IMG/VR virus record: IMGVR_UViG_3300024348_000023
Span: 1 to 64,000 of that record
Source: a virus
Strand: one strand, 5' to 3'
Length of the DNA: 64,000 nucleotides
Shown: in pieces, positions 15,795 to 25,357 of the stretch
Numbering within the stretch: position 1 is the first letter of the stretch
Layout: each line of letters starts with the position of its first letter
The notes under the pieces: generated by a model
Seen by the model: only the letters and a program-made list of their open reading frames with translations
What the model was told of the DNA's origin: nothing
Databases searched by the model: none
Position numbers and translations under genes: made by a program

Positions 15795-18482
15795 ATGGCA
15801 ACATCATTTCCTACCTCTAAAGACGACTTTGTAAATCCTCAATCAACGGATTCTGTACAAACGGTATCTCACGCTGCCCAGCATGCTAATGCTAATGATG
15901 CTATTGAGGCACTTGAGAATAAGGTTGGTGTTAATAATTCTACCGACCCTAATTCTTTAGATTATAAGGTAAAACAACTTGAGCTAAATTTCCTAGACGG
16001 GGAAGAGGTTCAAGATTTAGCTGCAGCACTTTTAGATCATGCTGATCACTCCAATGTAAATGTAACCTATAACGACATAGCCAATAAGCTAATATTAACC
16101 GTTTCAAATGCCCCATCTGCTGGGTATACATCTATTGTAAAGCATACAGTAAGAGCTGGCGAAGGAATGGTTGCGGGTACCCCAGTTTATGTAACTTCAG
16201 CAAATGGAACAAACATGATTGTTTCAAAAGCTAGCAATGCTGGAGAAGCAACATCTTCAAAAACTTTAGGACTACTCGCTCAAAATTTAAACGTAAATAC
16301 AAATGGTTTTGTTATTACAGAAGGACTACTTGCAGGATTAAATACAAGTGCTGCTGCAGCAGGAGATCCAGTATGGCTTGGACCCACAGGCACACTAATC
16401 TATGGATTAACAAATAAACCAAAAGCGCCAAATCATTTAGTTTTTATAGGTATAGTAACAAGATCCAATCAAAATAATGGTGAGATATTTGTTAGAGTAC
16501 AAAATGGATTTGAGCTTGAAGAACTTCATAATGTTAACATAACTGCTCCAGCAACAGGCGAAGTTTTAATATATAATGCAACCACAGGGCTATGGACCAA
16601 TACAAATACAATTGCCTCAAAGTCATATGTGGACACAGCGATTTCTGGATTAAGCAATACAGCATCAACAACATATGTGCCACTTTCCTTACTTGGAAAT
16701 GCAGATGGAGTTGCAGAACTTGATGAAAATGGATATGTTCCGCAAGCACAGCTTAACATAGATGAAAGAATTCAAGATGTAGCTGCAAAGCTAATAACAG
16801 ACGGAACTCACTATAATATATCTGTCTCATATAATGATACAAACGCAACACTAAGTTTAAGTGCAAATTATGACGATGAAGAAGTAATGGATGCAATTGC
16901 TACGTCATTAACGGCGGGCAATGGAATAACAAAGACTTACAATGATGCTGAAAATACAATAACCCTTGCAGTAGATACTTCCGTTATAGCAGATAGAGCA
17001 TATGTAAATACAGCAATATCAAACCTTATTGATGGTGCACCCGCACTTCTTGATACATTAAATGAAATTGCAGCAGCAATTGGCGATGATTCAAATTTTG
17101 TAACAACAATAACAAATGCTCTTGCCACTAAATTAAATATAGATACTGCTGCAAGCACCTACCTGGCTATTGCTAATGCCGACGAAATAATTCAAGACAC
17201 CGTTGGCGGTATGGTATCTGGAAATACAGAACCAACAGGGCTTTCAGTTACATATGATGATCCAACTGGAAAACTTAATTTTGCAGTAACTACAGCAGAC
17301 CTACCAGGCTTTACAGAAGCAGCACAAGATTCCGCTGCAAGCTTATTTACTCATTCAGGACACTCAAATGTTACGGCAACTTATGATGATGTAGCAAATA
17401 GAATTAATCTTGCGGTAACTGCACAGTTAACTCAAGAACAAGCTCAGGACTATATTGCGCCACTTTTTACACACGGCTTAAACCCTAATATCAGTGCTAC
17501 ATATGATGATCAAAACAATCGTTTAATTCTAGAAACAATTATTCCGCCATCAAAAGCAATTGTCTCAGCATTTGCTCCCTCAAACCCAGCAGATGGAGCA
17601 TTCTGGTTTGATTCAGACGAATATAGAACTGGAACCACTAAAGCACTAAAGGTTTGGCAAGCATCTACAAGCACATGGGAGTATGTTGCCTCAGATCTTT
17701 CGTTGTCAACAACAAATACATGGACTTCTAAGAACACATATACAAATGGTGTAATTATTGGATTAGATGCCGCACCAGCATCACCAGTACACGGACAAAT
17801 ATATTACAATAAACCATTAAACAAACTTAAGGTTTGGGATGGCATCCTCTGGCAAGATATTCAAGGCGCTGGCGGCGGCGGAGGACTTACATTAATTCCA
17901 ACAGATGATACAGCCCCACCAAGCACATTCTTTGTTGGCCTAATTGCACCACCATCAGGAGCAACTACAACAGGTGATCTTTGGATTGATGTTGATGATA
18001 TTGATACTCCATTCAATCAATTTTATACAGGCGGAGTAGCACCAGATCCAGCTCAATATGAATTTTGGGTTGATAATGTTGAACCAATTCAAGAATTAAT
18101 CTATAGCGCAAATGAGCCAGGAACACCAAGTTACCCTGGAGAACTTTGGATTGACACAGATGATTATGATGGAGCAATTGTAGAATTTGGAGCTACTCCA
18201 CCAAATCCAAATAACGTTCAGCTATGGGTGGATATAAATGAAAATGAAAGCCCAAGCTATTATAAAGATTTAACATTTACTAACTATGCAACAGTTGCAG
18301 ATTTTCCATCTAATGCTCCAAATGGATATGTTGCTTCTGATGCATCAAGTGGGTTGGCATATGTAAGAAGCCAAGGTCAATGGTTGGCTATAGTAACTTC
18401 AGCAAATATAAATACGATTATTTCTTCAAACTCAACAGTATTTGAAGATTTGAAAGCCCTAACCTGGATGGGATTTGAATAA
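15795..18482 (+). CDS. Large tail fibre protein, 895 aa
   Basis: A long modular fibre. The N-terminus (PTSKDDFVNPQSTDSVQTVS, HAAQHANANDAIEALENKVG) is a common phage fibre start. The centre has repeats EVQDLAAALLDHADHSNVNV, ITKTYNDAENTITLAVD-like segments and SYVDTAISGLSNTAS with GVAELDENGYVPQAQL, the last nearly shared with the fibre at 9297. The C-terminal third has several display modules (NPADGAFWFDSDE; PVHGQIYYNKPLNKLKVWDG; GDLWIDVDD; GELWIDTDD). No collagen repeats. No ribosome site is visible at the start; see the leaderless promoter candidate. Likely a receptor-binding or shaft component. Confidence 0.78.
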   Translation: MATSFPTSKDDFVNPQSTDSVQTVSHAAQHANANDAIEALENKVGVNNSTDPNSLDYKVKQLELNFLDGEEVQDLAAALLDHADHSNVNVTYNDIANKLILTVSNAPSAGYTSIVKHTVRAGEGMVAGTPVYVTSANGTNMIVSKASNAGEATSSKTLGLLAQNLNVNTNGFVITEGLLAGLNTSAAAAGDPVWLGPTGTLIYGLTNKPKAPNHLVFIGIVTRSNQNNGEIFVRVQNGFELEELHNVNITAPATGEVLIYNATTGLWTNTNTIASKSYVDTAISGLSNTASTTYVPLSLLGNADGVAELDENGYVPQAQLNIDERIQDVAAKLITDGTHYNISVSYNDTNATLSLSANYDDEEVMDAIATSLTAGNGITKTYNDAENTITLAVDTSVIADRAYVNTAISNLIDGAPALLDTLNEIAAAIGDDSNFVTTITNALATKLNIDTAASTYLAIANADEIIQDTVGGMVSGNTEPTGLSVTYDDPTGKLNFAVTTADLPGFTEAAQDSAASLFTHSGHSNVTATYDDVANRINLAVTAQLTQEQAQDYIAPLFTHGLNPNISATYDDQNNRLILETIIPPSKAIVSAFAPSNPADGAFWFDSDEYRTGTTKALKVWQASTSTWEYVASDLSLSTTNTWTSKNTYTNGVIIGLDAAPASPVHGQIYYNKPLNKLKVWDGILWQDIQGAGGGGGLTLIPTDDTAPPSTFFVGLIAPPSGATTTGDLWIDVDDIDTPFNQFYTGGVAPDPAQYEFWVDNVEPIQELIYSANEPGTPSYPGELWIDTDDYDGAIVEFGATPPNPNNVQLWVDINENESPSYYKDLTFTNYATVADFPSNAPNGYVASDASSGLAYVRSQGQWLAIVTSANINTIISSNSTVFEDLKALTWMGFE

Positions 18483-18489
18483 GCATTCT

Positions 18490-18498
18490 GGTATACTT
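18490..18498 (+). promoter_or_regulatory. Extended -10 promoter before the small collagen-like gene
   Basis: TGG-TATACT (-10 at 18493-18498) predicts initiation near 18505, followed by GTAGGAGG and the ATG at 18519. No convincing -35 is seen. The motif matches other extended -10 elements in the window. Confidence 0.4.
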
Positions 18499-18518
18499 TA
18501 GGGTAGGAGGGTCATAAC

Positions 18519-19139
18519 ATGTCACTAAAAAGATGGAATGGTAGCTCATGGGTTACCGTCGCTGGTTCAAGACCAGGACCCCAAGGTGCTACAGGACCTA
18601 CAGGTCCAGCAGCAACTATTTCTGTAGGAACAGTAACAACTGTATCAGCAGGAACTTCAGCAGCAATTACAAATGGTGGAACATCATCAGCTGCAATATT
18701 TAACTTTCAAATTCCAGCAGGACCAACTGGTGCAGCAGGTGCTGCAGGATCACAAGGTGTGGCGGGACAAAGAGGTTCTTATACTTTTACAGGAATCAAT
18801 AATCCAACATCACAGAATCCAGCAAGTAAGCTAGGGCTAGACACATATTTAAATACAACAACTGGAGATTATTTCCAATATAATTCTTCAAACTCTACTT
18901 GGGTACTTCAAGGAAACTTAAAGGGCCCAGTGGGAACAGCTGGCACACAAGGTATTACTGGCCCAACTGGAGCAACAGGGCCAGCTGGAGAGACAGCAGT
19001 AAATAATGTTATAGCAGAATTAAATAGTTGGAAGGCAGACCAGATACTTAATCTTGGTGTATACTATCCAAAGTATGAATTCTTAACAAATACGTCACAA
19101 AACAATGCAACAATTTTAGCAACAAGCATGATATTCTAG
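18519..19139 (+). CDS. Collagen-like fibre protein, 206 aa
   Basis: The start SLKRWNGSSWVTVAGSRPGP carries the W.G..W module joined directly to Gly-X-Y triplets (GPQGATGPTGPA). A spacer of the type ATISVGTVTTVSAGTSAAI...GGTSSAAIFNFQIP follows, a unit repeated several times in the collagen-like protein at 29468. More triplets come after ([23 protein letters not shown]). The C-terminal 40 residues are helical to mixed. A strong AGGAGG site precedes it. Likely a short fibre or connector co-assembled with the large protein that follows. Confidence 0.75.
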   Translation: MSLKRWNGSSWVTVAGSRPGPQGATGPTGPAATISVGTVTTVSAGTSAAITNGGTSSAAIFNFQIPAGPTGAAGAAGSQGVAGQRGSYTFTGINNPTSQNPASKLGLDTYLNTTTGDYFQYNSSNSTWVLQGNLKGPVGTAGTQGITGPTGATGPAGETAVNNVIAELNSWKADQILNLGVYYPKYEFLTNTSQNNATILATSMIF

Positions 19140-19151
19140 GAGACAAAAACT

Positions 19152-22100
19152 ATGGCAAGAAAAATTCTAAACGCAACAGACATTGAGTTTGAACCACTAA
19201 CAGGAACTTTAAAGATTCCTCAACTCATTCATAGAAGCAAGTTGTTGCTAATTACTAACGTAACAGTAAACAAAATTGTTTATAATTTTGCAGATCCTGC
19301 CCTAGGTTTATATGACCACATTCTAGATAATACAACAAATCCAGCACGTGGTTCTACAACTCTTGTCTTACAGTACAATACAGCAAACATGCTTTCAACA
19401 GATAAGTTCCAAATTGTATATGATGAGAATAATGAAAGATTTGAGCCAGCAGACTATATGGTTGATGCTGTAGGTAAGCTTCGTACATCTAACCCTAAGT
19501 CTCTTATTGATACTGACTTTGAATACGGTATCCAGAACTCTAAGTGGGAAACACTTACAATGATTCAAAATTACCCAGGTTTCTACGGAAGATCCTCTGG
19601 AGGAAATGCTCTTGATCTTCAGATTGTAGTTGGAGATGGAACAGCAACATCATCAAGATTTTCAAAGATTACAGTAACATGTAATTCACCACACGGACTT
19701 TCTGCAGGAGATGTTATTTCTGTTCAAGAAACAACAACAGATAATGCAGACGGAACATTTTTATGTACTCCAACAGGAGCAAATACATTTGAATACACAG
19801 CAAAAGGTATTGTTACTGGAAATATTCTTGATGGAACTTTGACATCTATTTATGGTGGAGGCATTTTTGATAATGCTCACATTATGGGTGGAGTTGTTGG
19901 AAACCTAGGAGCTTTTTCTGCAGTATCAGATCAAGCAACTCCTTCAAGAATTACAGTAGTTTCACCAAAGCCTCATGGACTTCTTCCAGGCACACCAATT
20001 CTTATTACACAAAAAGAAGGAAGCAATTTTTACGGAAGCTTCTTTATTGATACAGTAGACACACCAAACTCAATGTCATTTATGGCAGCAGGACAAATTA
20101 ATAATCCAATTAATACAACTGCACAAGGTTTGTATGCAAAGCCAGAAGGCTATGTAAATCACAGACCACATGATGGTGGAGTTATTCTTTCAACAGGAAA
20201 TAACGTTTGCGGAACACAGACAATGCGCCAAACACGTAGATTCTTTAGATACCAGTCGGGTAAGTCAATTCAGTTCTCAACAGGAACAAAGTTCACACCA
20301 ACATTCCAGGCTGAATATATTGCATCAACAGGACTTGTTCCAGGATCACAAAACATTACAGTTACAACAAATGCTTCTCACAATTTACAGCCAGGAGCTT
20401 TTGTAAAAATTGAAGGTGTTGAAGTTTCAGGAACATATAACCCATTCAATGGTATCCACCTAGTAACAGCAATTATTGACGCAACAACATTTAGATATAC
20501 AGTAGTATTTACAAGTACATTATCAGCAATTGATCAAATCCCAGGTGGAGTTAACGTATTCGTTACAGCCTACCGCTGGAAGGGTGCATCAACTAGAGCA
20601 GGCCTATATTCAGAGCAGGATGGTTTCTTCTTTGAGTATGACGGATCTGGAATTTTTGCTTGCCGTCAATGGTCAACATCAACACTTAGAGGTAATATTG
20701 CGGTAACAAGATATAACTCTACAGTCACGGGAACAGATACAATATTTAGAAAGCAGTTAGTCTCAGGAGATAAAATTGTTATCCGTGGACAAACATATAG
20801 AATTCTACAAATTGCATCAGATACATCTATGACAATTGCACCAGCTTACCGTGGAGCATCGCAGCCGAATGTTAAGGTTAGAAAGGTTCAAATTATTAAG
20901 GTTCCTCAATCACAGTGGAATTTGGATAAGTTTGATGGCACTGGACCTTCAGGACACTTATTTGATCCTTCAAAGATGCAGATGACATACATTGATTACT
21001 CATGGTATGGAGCTGGAACCATTAGATATGGATTTAGAGGACAAAGTGGAAAGATTACCTGGTGCCATGAAATTTCAAATAACAATACTAACTTAGCAGC
21101 ATATCAAAGATCAGGTAACCTACCTGCTAGATATGAAGCAATTAATGAGCCAACAAAGTTCTCAAAGCTAGTAGCTGGAGGAACTGCGGTAAGAGGGTCA
21201 AATCTTCTTCCACAAGATACAGTTATGTATGTTGATAATGTTGATTACTGGCCAGCAAATGGATACATTAGAATTCAAGATGAAAACTATGTAGAAATTG
21301 CACGTTATACATCAATTGGTGCTTATAATAATACAGCAAAGGGCTTCGCTATGAATCTTATTCGTAGACAGCCTTATGTTACATATTATTCTGGAGCAGC
21401 ATATAGTCTTAATGGAACATATGTAGCAGCAACATTTAGACCAGATGCAACAATTCCTGGTGGTTCAGGTTCTGCTCAGGTTTCAGTACAGGTTATCTCT
21501 CAGGAATGTGCTCCAGTTATGAGCCACTGGGGATCTTCAGTAATTATGGATGGAGGCTTCGATGATGATGCTTCGTTCATCTTTACAGCTGGTATGCAGC
21601 GTTACTTACAGGTCGGTGGTTCTGGATCTGTTTCAGCAACAATCGTATCTAGAGTAAGAACATCAGGAGTTGCAACAGTAACAACATCTGCACCACACTC
21701 ATTGCTTGCAGGATACAATGCAACAATTTCAGGTATTGATGATATATCTGTAATTACATATAAGCAGCTAACTTCAAATACAGCAAGCTTGACAACATCT
21801 GTTGCTCACAAGCATAGAGTTGGACAAACAGTTGTTGTATCTGGTGTAGACTCAGTATTTAACGGAACATGGACAATTACTGGTGTTACATCTACAACAA
21901 TTTTGTATGCTAGAACTGCAACAAATATACCATTCCAAGCAGCAACTGGATCAGCAATTACATCAAGTTATTACAATGGAACATTCCTTATCAATAACGT
22001 AACTACAAATACAATTTCATATGCAGTTGCACAAGCTGATGAAGCTTCACAATCTGTTAATCCAAATGGTGCTGTTGTTCAAACATTCGGTGCTACACAG

Positions 22101-22640
22101 CAAGCACGTCCTCTAATTTCTCTTAGAGTGGCACCTTCTGTAGATAATGGTACTGGACGTAACTTTGGTCTTCGTGAATTATCAAATAATATGCAGCTAA
22201 AACTCTTTAACATTAACATTCTTTCACAGGGTCAGTTCCTTATAGAAGGAATTCTTAATGCACAGTCACTTAACGGTGTAGTAGTTCCAGATGCATGGGC
22301 AAGTAATAGAGTGGGTTCAGGATCACTTGCTCAAATTATTTATCACGATGGAACAGGAACAACTGGTTCACCAGTTCTTTCTCCTACAAATACCGTTTCT
22401 GGAGGTGACCGTGTGTTTGCATTCTACACAGATAACGCTGGTGGTACTAACTACTCAGTTACTCGTGTAGATCTTACAAAGGCTCGTGACCTAGGAAACT
22501 CAATTCTTAATGGAGACGGCAGCACGGCTTGCCCAGGCTTCCCGAATGCTCCAGATATCTTGACAATTCTTGCAACCAACCTTGGTTCATCAGCGGCTAA
22601 TATTTCAGCTACGCTGTCATGGACAGAAGCGCAGGCGTAA
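19152..22640 (+). CDS. Large virion structural protein, 1162 aa
   Basis: One of the largest fibre-region proteins. The pattern DAVGKLRTSNPKSLIDTDFE, followed by YGIQNSKWETL, is shared with big structural proteins of T4-like cyanophages and other marine phages. Several copies of a beta module with SPHGLSAGD / KPHGLLPGT / ASHNLQPGAF / APHSLLAGYN and SGT-Y/F-NG (around residues 180-480 and 840-960) suggest repeated Ig-like or adhesin domains. No signal or enzyme motif. AGGAG precedes the start. Probable role: fibre base, wedge-like adaptor or decoration protein. Confidence 0.75.
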   Translation: MARKILNATDIEFEPLTGTLKIPQLIHRSKLLLITNVTVNKIVYNFADPALGLYDHILDNTTNPARGSTTLVLQYNTANMLSTDKFQIVYDENNERFEPADYMVDAVGKLRTSNPKSLIDTDFEYGIQNSKWETLTMIQNYPGFYGRSSGGNALDLQIVVGDGTATSSRFSKITVTCNSPHGLSAGDVISVQETTTDNADGTFLCTPTGANTFEYTAKGIVTGNILDGTLTSIYGGGIFDNAHIMGGVVGNLGAFSAVSDQATPSRITVVSPKPHGLLPGTPILITQKEGSNFYGSFFIDTVDTPNSMSFMAAGQINNPINTTAQGLYAKPEGYVNHRPHDGGVILSTGNNVCGTQTMRQTRRFFRYQSGKSIQFSTGTKFTPTFQAEYIASTGLVPGSQNITVTTNASHNLQPGAFVKIEGVEVSGTYNPFNGIHLVTAIIDATTFRYTVVFTSTLSAIDQIPGGVNVFVTAYRWKGASTRAGLYSEQDGFFFEYDGSGIFACRQWSTSTLRGNIAVTRYNSTVTGTDTIFRKQLVSGDKIVIRGQTYRILQIASDTSMTIAPAYRGASQPNVKVRKVQIIKVPQSQWNLDKFDGTGPSGHLFDPSKMQMTYIDYSWYGAGTIRYGFRGQSGKITWCHEISNNNTNLAAYQRSGNLPARYEAINEPTKFSKLVAGGTAVRGSNLLPQDTVMYVDNVDYWPANGYIRIQDENYVEIARYTSIGAYNNTAKGFAMNLIRRQPYVTYYSGAAYSLNGTYVAATFRPDATIPGGSGSAQVSVQVISQECAPVMSHWGSSVIMDGGFDDDASFIFTAGMQRYLQVGGSGSVSATIVSRVRTSGVATVTTSAPHSLLAGYNATISGIDDISVITYKQLTSNTASLTTSVAHKHRVGQTVVVSGVDSVFNGTWTITGVTSTTILYARTATNIPFQAATGSAITSSYYNGTFLINNVTTNTISYAVAQADEASQSVNPNGAVVQTFGATQQARPLISLRVAPSVDNGTGRNFGLRELSNNMQLKLFNINILSQGQFLIEGILNAQSLNGVVVPDAWASNRVGSGSLAQIIYHDGTGTTGSPVLSPTNTVSGGDRVFAFYTDNAGGTNYSVTRVDLTKARDLGNSILNGDGSTACPGFPNAPDILTILATNLGSSAANISATLSWTEAQA

Positions 22641-22643
22641 AAA

Positions 22644-23306
22644 ATGCCAGATTACTCATCATTAAGTACTCAGATAGATAAGTTTAAAACAGCAGCAACT
22701 GCTTTAATGAATAGCGGAACTTTATCTGCAAATGATCTCCAACTTGTTGGAGCGGCATTGAATCAAATGGGTAATACTTTGGGTGTTGCTGATATAAATA
22801 ACTCTGTTGTAGATGGAATTGCAACAATAAACTTTTATAAAGATTCAGCAATAACAGCCTTTAATTCAGGTACAAATGGTACAAGATTAACAACAGCAGA
22901 ATCAAACATTACTAATTTGCAGGGCAGAGTTACAAATGCTGAAGGATTTATTTCTACAAATGGTGCTCAATACACAACACTTCAGTCCACAGTTTCTGCT
23001 CTTCAAACATCTTTATCCACAGTTCCTTCCTCATGGAAGATTATTACAGCTAACTATACTGCCTTAAATAACGAAAGAATATTTGTTAACCAGGGCGGAA
23101 TTACAATAACTCTTCCACTAAATCCAACACTAGGATGGCAGGTTCAGCTCGTAGATATGACTGGAGCAGCAGGAACAACAAACTGGACTGTTGCAAGAAA
23201 TTCACAAAGAATACAAGGAACTCAAGAAAACCTTGTAGTTAATATTAGCGGAGCTAGAATGACGCTAGTCTACACAGATGCCGTGAGAGGATGGACACTA
23301 ACCTAA
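22644..23306 (+). CDS. Coiled-coil fibre protein with shared N-terminal module
   Basis: 220 residues. The first 50 (MPDYSSLSTQIDKFKTAATA ... LNQMGNTLGVADI) are repeated in diverged form at the start of the 110-residue protein at 24686, which points to a common attachment module. A coiled-coil-like stretch follows (TAESNITNLQGRVTNAEGF; TLQSTVSALQTSL). The C-terminus (ITANYTALNNERIFVNQGG; ITLPLNPTLGWQVQLVDMTG) is a trimeric fibre-tip domain known from other phage fibres. It is followed by a coupled gene at 23306, probably its partner or adhesin. Confidence 0.72.
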   Translation: MPDYSSLSTQIDKFKTAATALMNSGTLSANDLQLVGAALNQMGNTLGVADINNSVVDGIATINFYKDSAITAFNSGTNGTRLTTAESNITNLQGRVTNAEGFISTNGAQYTTLQSTVSALQTSLSTVPSSWKIITANYTALNNERIFVNQGGITITLPLNPTLGWQVQLVDMTGAAGTTNWTVARNSQRIQGTQENLVVNISGARMTLVYTDAVRGWTLT

Positions 23307-24241
23307 TGCCAAATTTTTCAGATGTATATATTCCAACAACGGGGGTAACCCAGACATCCCTAGGTATTACAGCGCAAACGCTTGGAATTCAAAGTGGTCT
23401 TAATTCAGTATATCCAGAAGTAACGGACGGATCAAGAAGACCATATCAAATACCATCTATATACTCAGTTAACATGCGTGGAAATGCAATGTTTAACAAC
23501 TACTCATGGGATAACTCAGATGACTGGACAAACTTCTATACTTATTTAACAGGCACACAGCCATGGGATGCCGAGAGAGCATTCTGGTATGCACTTGGTG
23601 GATATAGAAATATGAATGAAAATCGAAAGTCATTCTGGTCAGCAGCATATAAGCGTATGGATTTTGCTACAAATAATATGTGTGGAATCTCAAATTCACG
23701 CTTGCATACTTGGCCTAGAACTACATGCTACGGTCCATTTGGTTCTCGTGTAATGTTTATCAGAAACTTTGGCTCTACAGCACAAACTGTATCAGTTTGG
23801 GGATTAGTCGGAACATACTGGTGCAGCGGATACGATGGGGCGGGACTTCAAGTTGGAAGACCAACATATTCAACAGGAACTAAATATTCGGCAGCAAATG
23901 GAATGTCTTGGACAAACCTTGCAACTTTAACAGGATCAAGCTCATCTAACGCTGGAATTTCAGGTTCATTTACATTAAACGCAGGAGAATCTTGCGTAGT
24001 CCTACTATGTAATACATTTACATTTTGGACAGACACATCAAACAACTATCACTGGAATGAGAATAATGCATTCTATAACTTACAGGGTACATTTACTGGA
24101 TCAAACAACTTTATCCAACCAGATATGAGATTAACTCAAGCAGCACAAATATTTAATGAAGTAAATAATGCTAACTATACATCAACAATCGATTCCCATA
24201 AAATTTGGAATTTTGCAGCTACAGTATATGGAGACAGATAA
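23306..24241 (+). CDS. Putative fibre adhesin, 311 aa
   Basis: A Trp/Tyr/Asn-rich protein of predicted beta structure with no recognised family. Dense aromatics (SWDNSDDWTNFYTYLTGTQP; FWYALGGYRN; HKIWNFAATVYGDR at the end) and SGSFTLNAGESCVVLLC-like strands are compatible with a surface-exposed, carbohydrate-contacting domain. The frame is open to an ATG at 23291, but the ATG at 23306 shares a base with the preceding stop (TAATG), the junction type used across this region, so I prefer it. The chaperone-like gene at 24241 is coupled to its end. Confidence 0.65.
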   Translation: MPNFSDVYIPTTGVTQTSLGITAQTLGIQSGLNSVYPEVTDGSRRPYQIPSIYSVNMRGNAMFNNYSWDNSDDWTNFYTYLTGTQPWDAERAFWYALGGYRNMNENRKSFWSAAYKRMDFATNNMCGISNSRLHTWPRTTCYGPFGSRVMFIRNFGSTAQTVSVWGLVGTYWCSGYDGAGLQVGRPTYSTGTKYSAANGMSWTNLATLTGSSSSNAGISGSFTLNAGESCVVLLCNTFTFWTDTSNNYHWNENNAFYNLQGTFTGSNNFIQPDMRLTQAAQIFNEVNNANYTSTIDSHKIWNFAATVYGDR

Positions 24242-24648
24242 TGACTGAATTTAAAAAATATGCTAGATTTAGCTCAAGCCACGACATTCAAGTTGAAACA
24301 AGAACATGGCATGAGTTACCAACTGACAACACAGAAGATGGGTCAGAGTGGTTTGAAGTTGATGAGTCGTTTACTGGTGAAAGACATATGGTTTATAACA
24401 ATGGTTCACCAAGATTGATGACAGATGAAGAACACGAAGACTGGCAGGCTGGAATTAATTTAAGCGGTGCCCTAAATGTTGGAAGAACAAAAAGAAACCA
24501 ACTATTAAAATTATCAGACTGGGTTGAAACATCCTCAATGTCTGATGAGAAGAAGGAAGAGTGGAGAGTCTATCGACAAGCCCTCAGAGATCTTCCAGAA
24601 ACCATAACAGATTATAATATTGTGTATCCTACGGAGCCTACATTATAA
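24241..24648 (+). CDS. Tail fibre assembly chaperone-like protein (Phage_tail_APC type)
   Basis: 135 residues from the ATG at 24241, which overlaps the upstream TAA; a longer version from 24205 would overlap by 37 bases. The C-terminal half matches the phage tail-assembly chaperone pattern: RTKRNQLLKLSDWVET, then EEWRVYRQALRDLPE and YPTEP, equivalent to the familiar R..LL..SDWT...W..YRQALRDLP...WP..P. Such proteins fold or cap fibre tips. Placed directly after a putative adhesin, it likely serves that protein. Confidence 0.75.
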   Translation: MTEFKKYARFSSSHDIQVETRTWHELPTDNTEDGSEWFEVDESFTGERHMVYNNGSPRLMTDEEHEDWQAGINLSGALNVGRTKRNQLLKLSDWVETSSMSDEKKEEWRVYRQALRDLPETITDYNIVYPTEPTL

Positions 24649-24656
24649 TGCTATTA

Positions 24657-24665
24657 TGCTATACT
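24657..24665 (+). promoter_or_regulatory. Extended -10 promoter for the second fibre cassette
   Basis: TGC-TATACT (-10 at 24660-24665), identical to the element at 11621. Initiation near 24672 precedes GAGGTGATC, a near-perfect match to the 16S 3' end, and the ATG at 24686. The -35 (CCTACA at 17 bases) is poor. Confidence 0.45.
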
Positions 24666-24685
24666 ATACAAAGAGGTGATCAATA

Positions 24686-25018
24686 ATGCCAGATTATGCA
24701 AGCTTAACCGCTCAAGTAGATCTATTTAAGACTAAGGTAGCAGCCCTTAGCGGATCTTCCCTGGGCGCACAAGAATTGGTTTATTTAGCAAAAGCTATTG
24801 AGTCAATGGGAAATCTTTTGGGAGTCAACGATGTTTTGGCAGCTACAAACACAAAGCTCAATGATATCTCAACTGCAGTAACTGGCGCTGTAACAACAGT
24901 TGCGTCTGCAGGAAGTACACAAGTAGCAGCGGTAGCTGCAGCAGGAGCAACACAGGTAGCAGCTGTTGCAAATGAATTAAATAACTTTACAATTTATCAG
25001 AATATGGGAGTAATATAA
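24686..25018 (+). CDS. Short fibre-base protein sharing its N-terminus with the 22644 protein
   Basis: 110 residues. MPDYASLTAQVDLFKTKVAA ... AKAIESMGNLLGVNDV mirrors the start of the protein at 22644. After this module comes an Ala/Val/Gly/Thr-rich stretch (GAVTTVASAGSTQVAAVAAA, GATQVAAVANEL) predicted to be a helical rod. There is no tip domain, so it may be an adaptor for the adhesins encoded just downstream. An almost ideal ribosome site (GAGGTGATC) suggests high expression. Confidence 0.65.
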   Translation: MPDYASLTAQVDLFKTKVAALSGSSLGAQELVYLAKAIESMGNLLGVNDVLAATNTKLNDISTAVTGAVTTVASAGSTQVAAVAAAGATQVAAVANELNNFTIYQNMGVI

Positions 25019-25019
25019 T

Positions 25020-25340
25020 ATGCCAACAACAGTTAGTTTACCAGCACGTTTCTATGCAGGAACACTTACAAACGCAGAAGTAGGAGTTTGGACAGTACCA
25101 GCAGCAGAGACAGATGTAATTACATCAATTACAGTACAAAACATCACACTTGCTGCACAGACATTTGATGTTAAGATGGCAGGAACATTCTTAGCTTACC
25201 AGCTAAGTCTTCCACCACAAACATTTATGACATTAGATATTAAGCAAGTTCTTAACACAGCTGAGAGTATTTTAGTAAAGGCTTCAAATAACAATGCCGT
25301 TACAATGTTTATCTCAGGCGTAAAAATAACATCATCTTGA
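25020..25340 (+). CDS. Small beta-sandwich virion protein, 106 aa
   Basis: The pattern VSLPARFYAGTLTNAEVGVW (start), DVITSITVQNITLAAQTFDV and LAYQLSLPPQTFMTLDIKQV fits a small phage beta-sandwich that decorates tails. The N-terminal part of the collagen-like protein at 29468 has the same arrangement ([20 protein letters not shown]), so this is probably a stand-alone version of that attachment domain. It follows the previous stop by one base, so the two are translated together. Confidence 0.65.
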   Translation: MPTTVSLPARFYAGTLTNAEVGVWTVPAAETDVITSITVQNITLAAQTFDVKMAGTFLAYQLSLPPQTFMTLDIKQVLNTAESILVKASNNNAVTMFISGVKITSS

Positions 25341-25357
25341 TTTAAGGAGTAATAAGA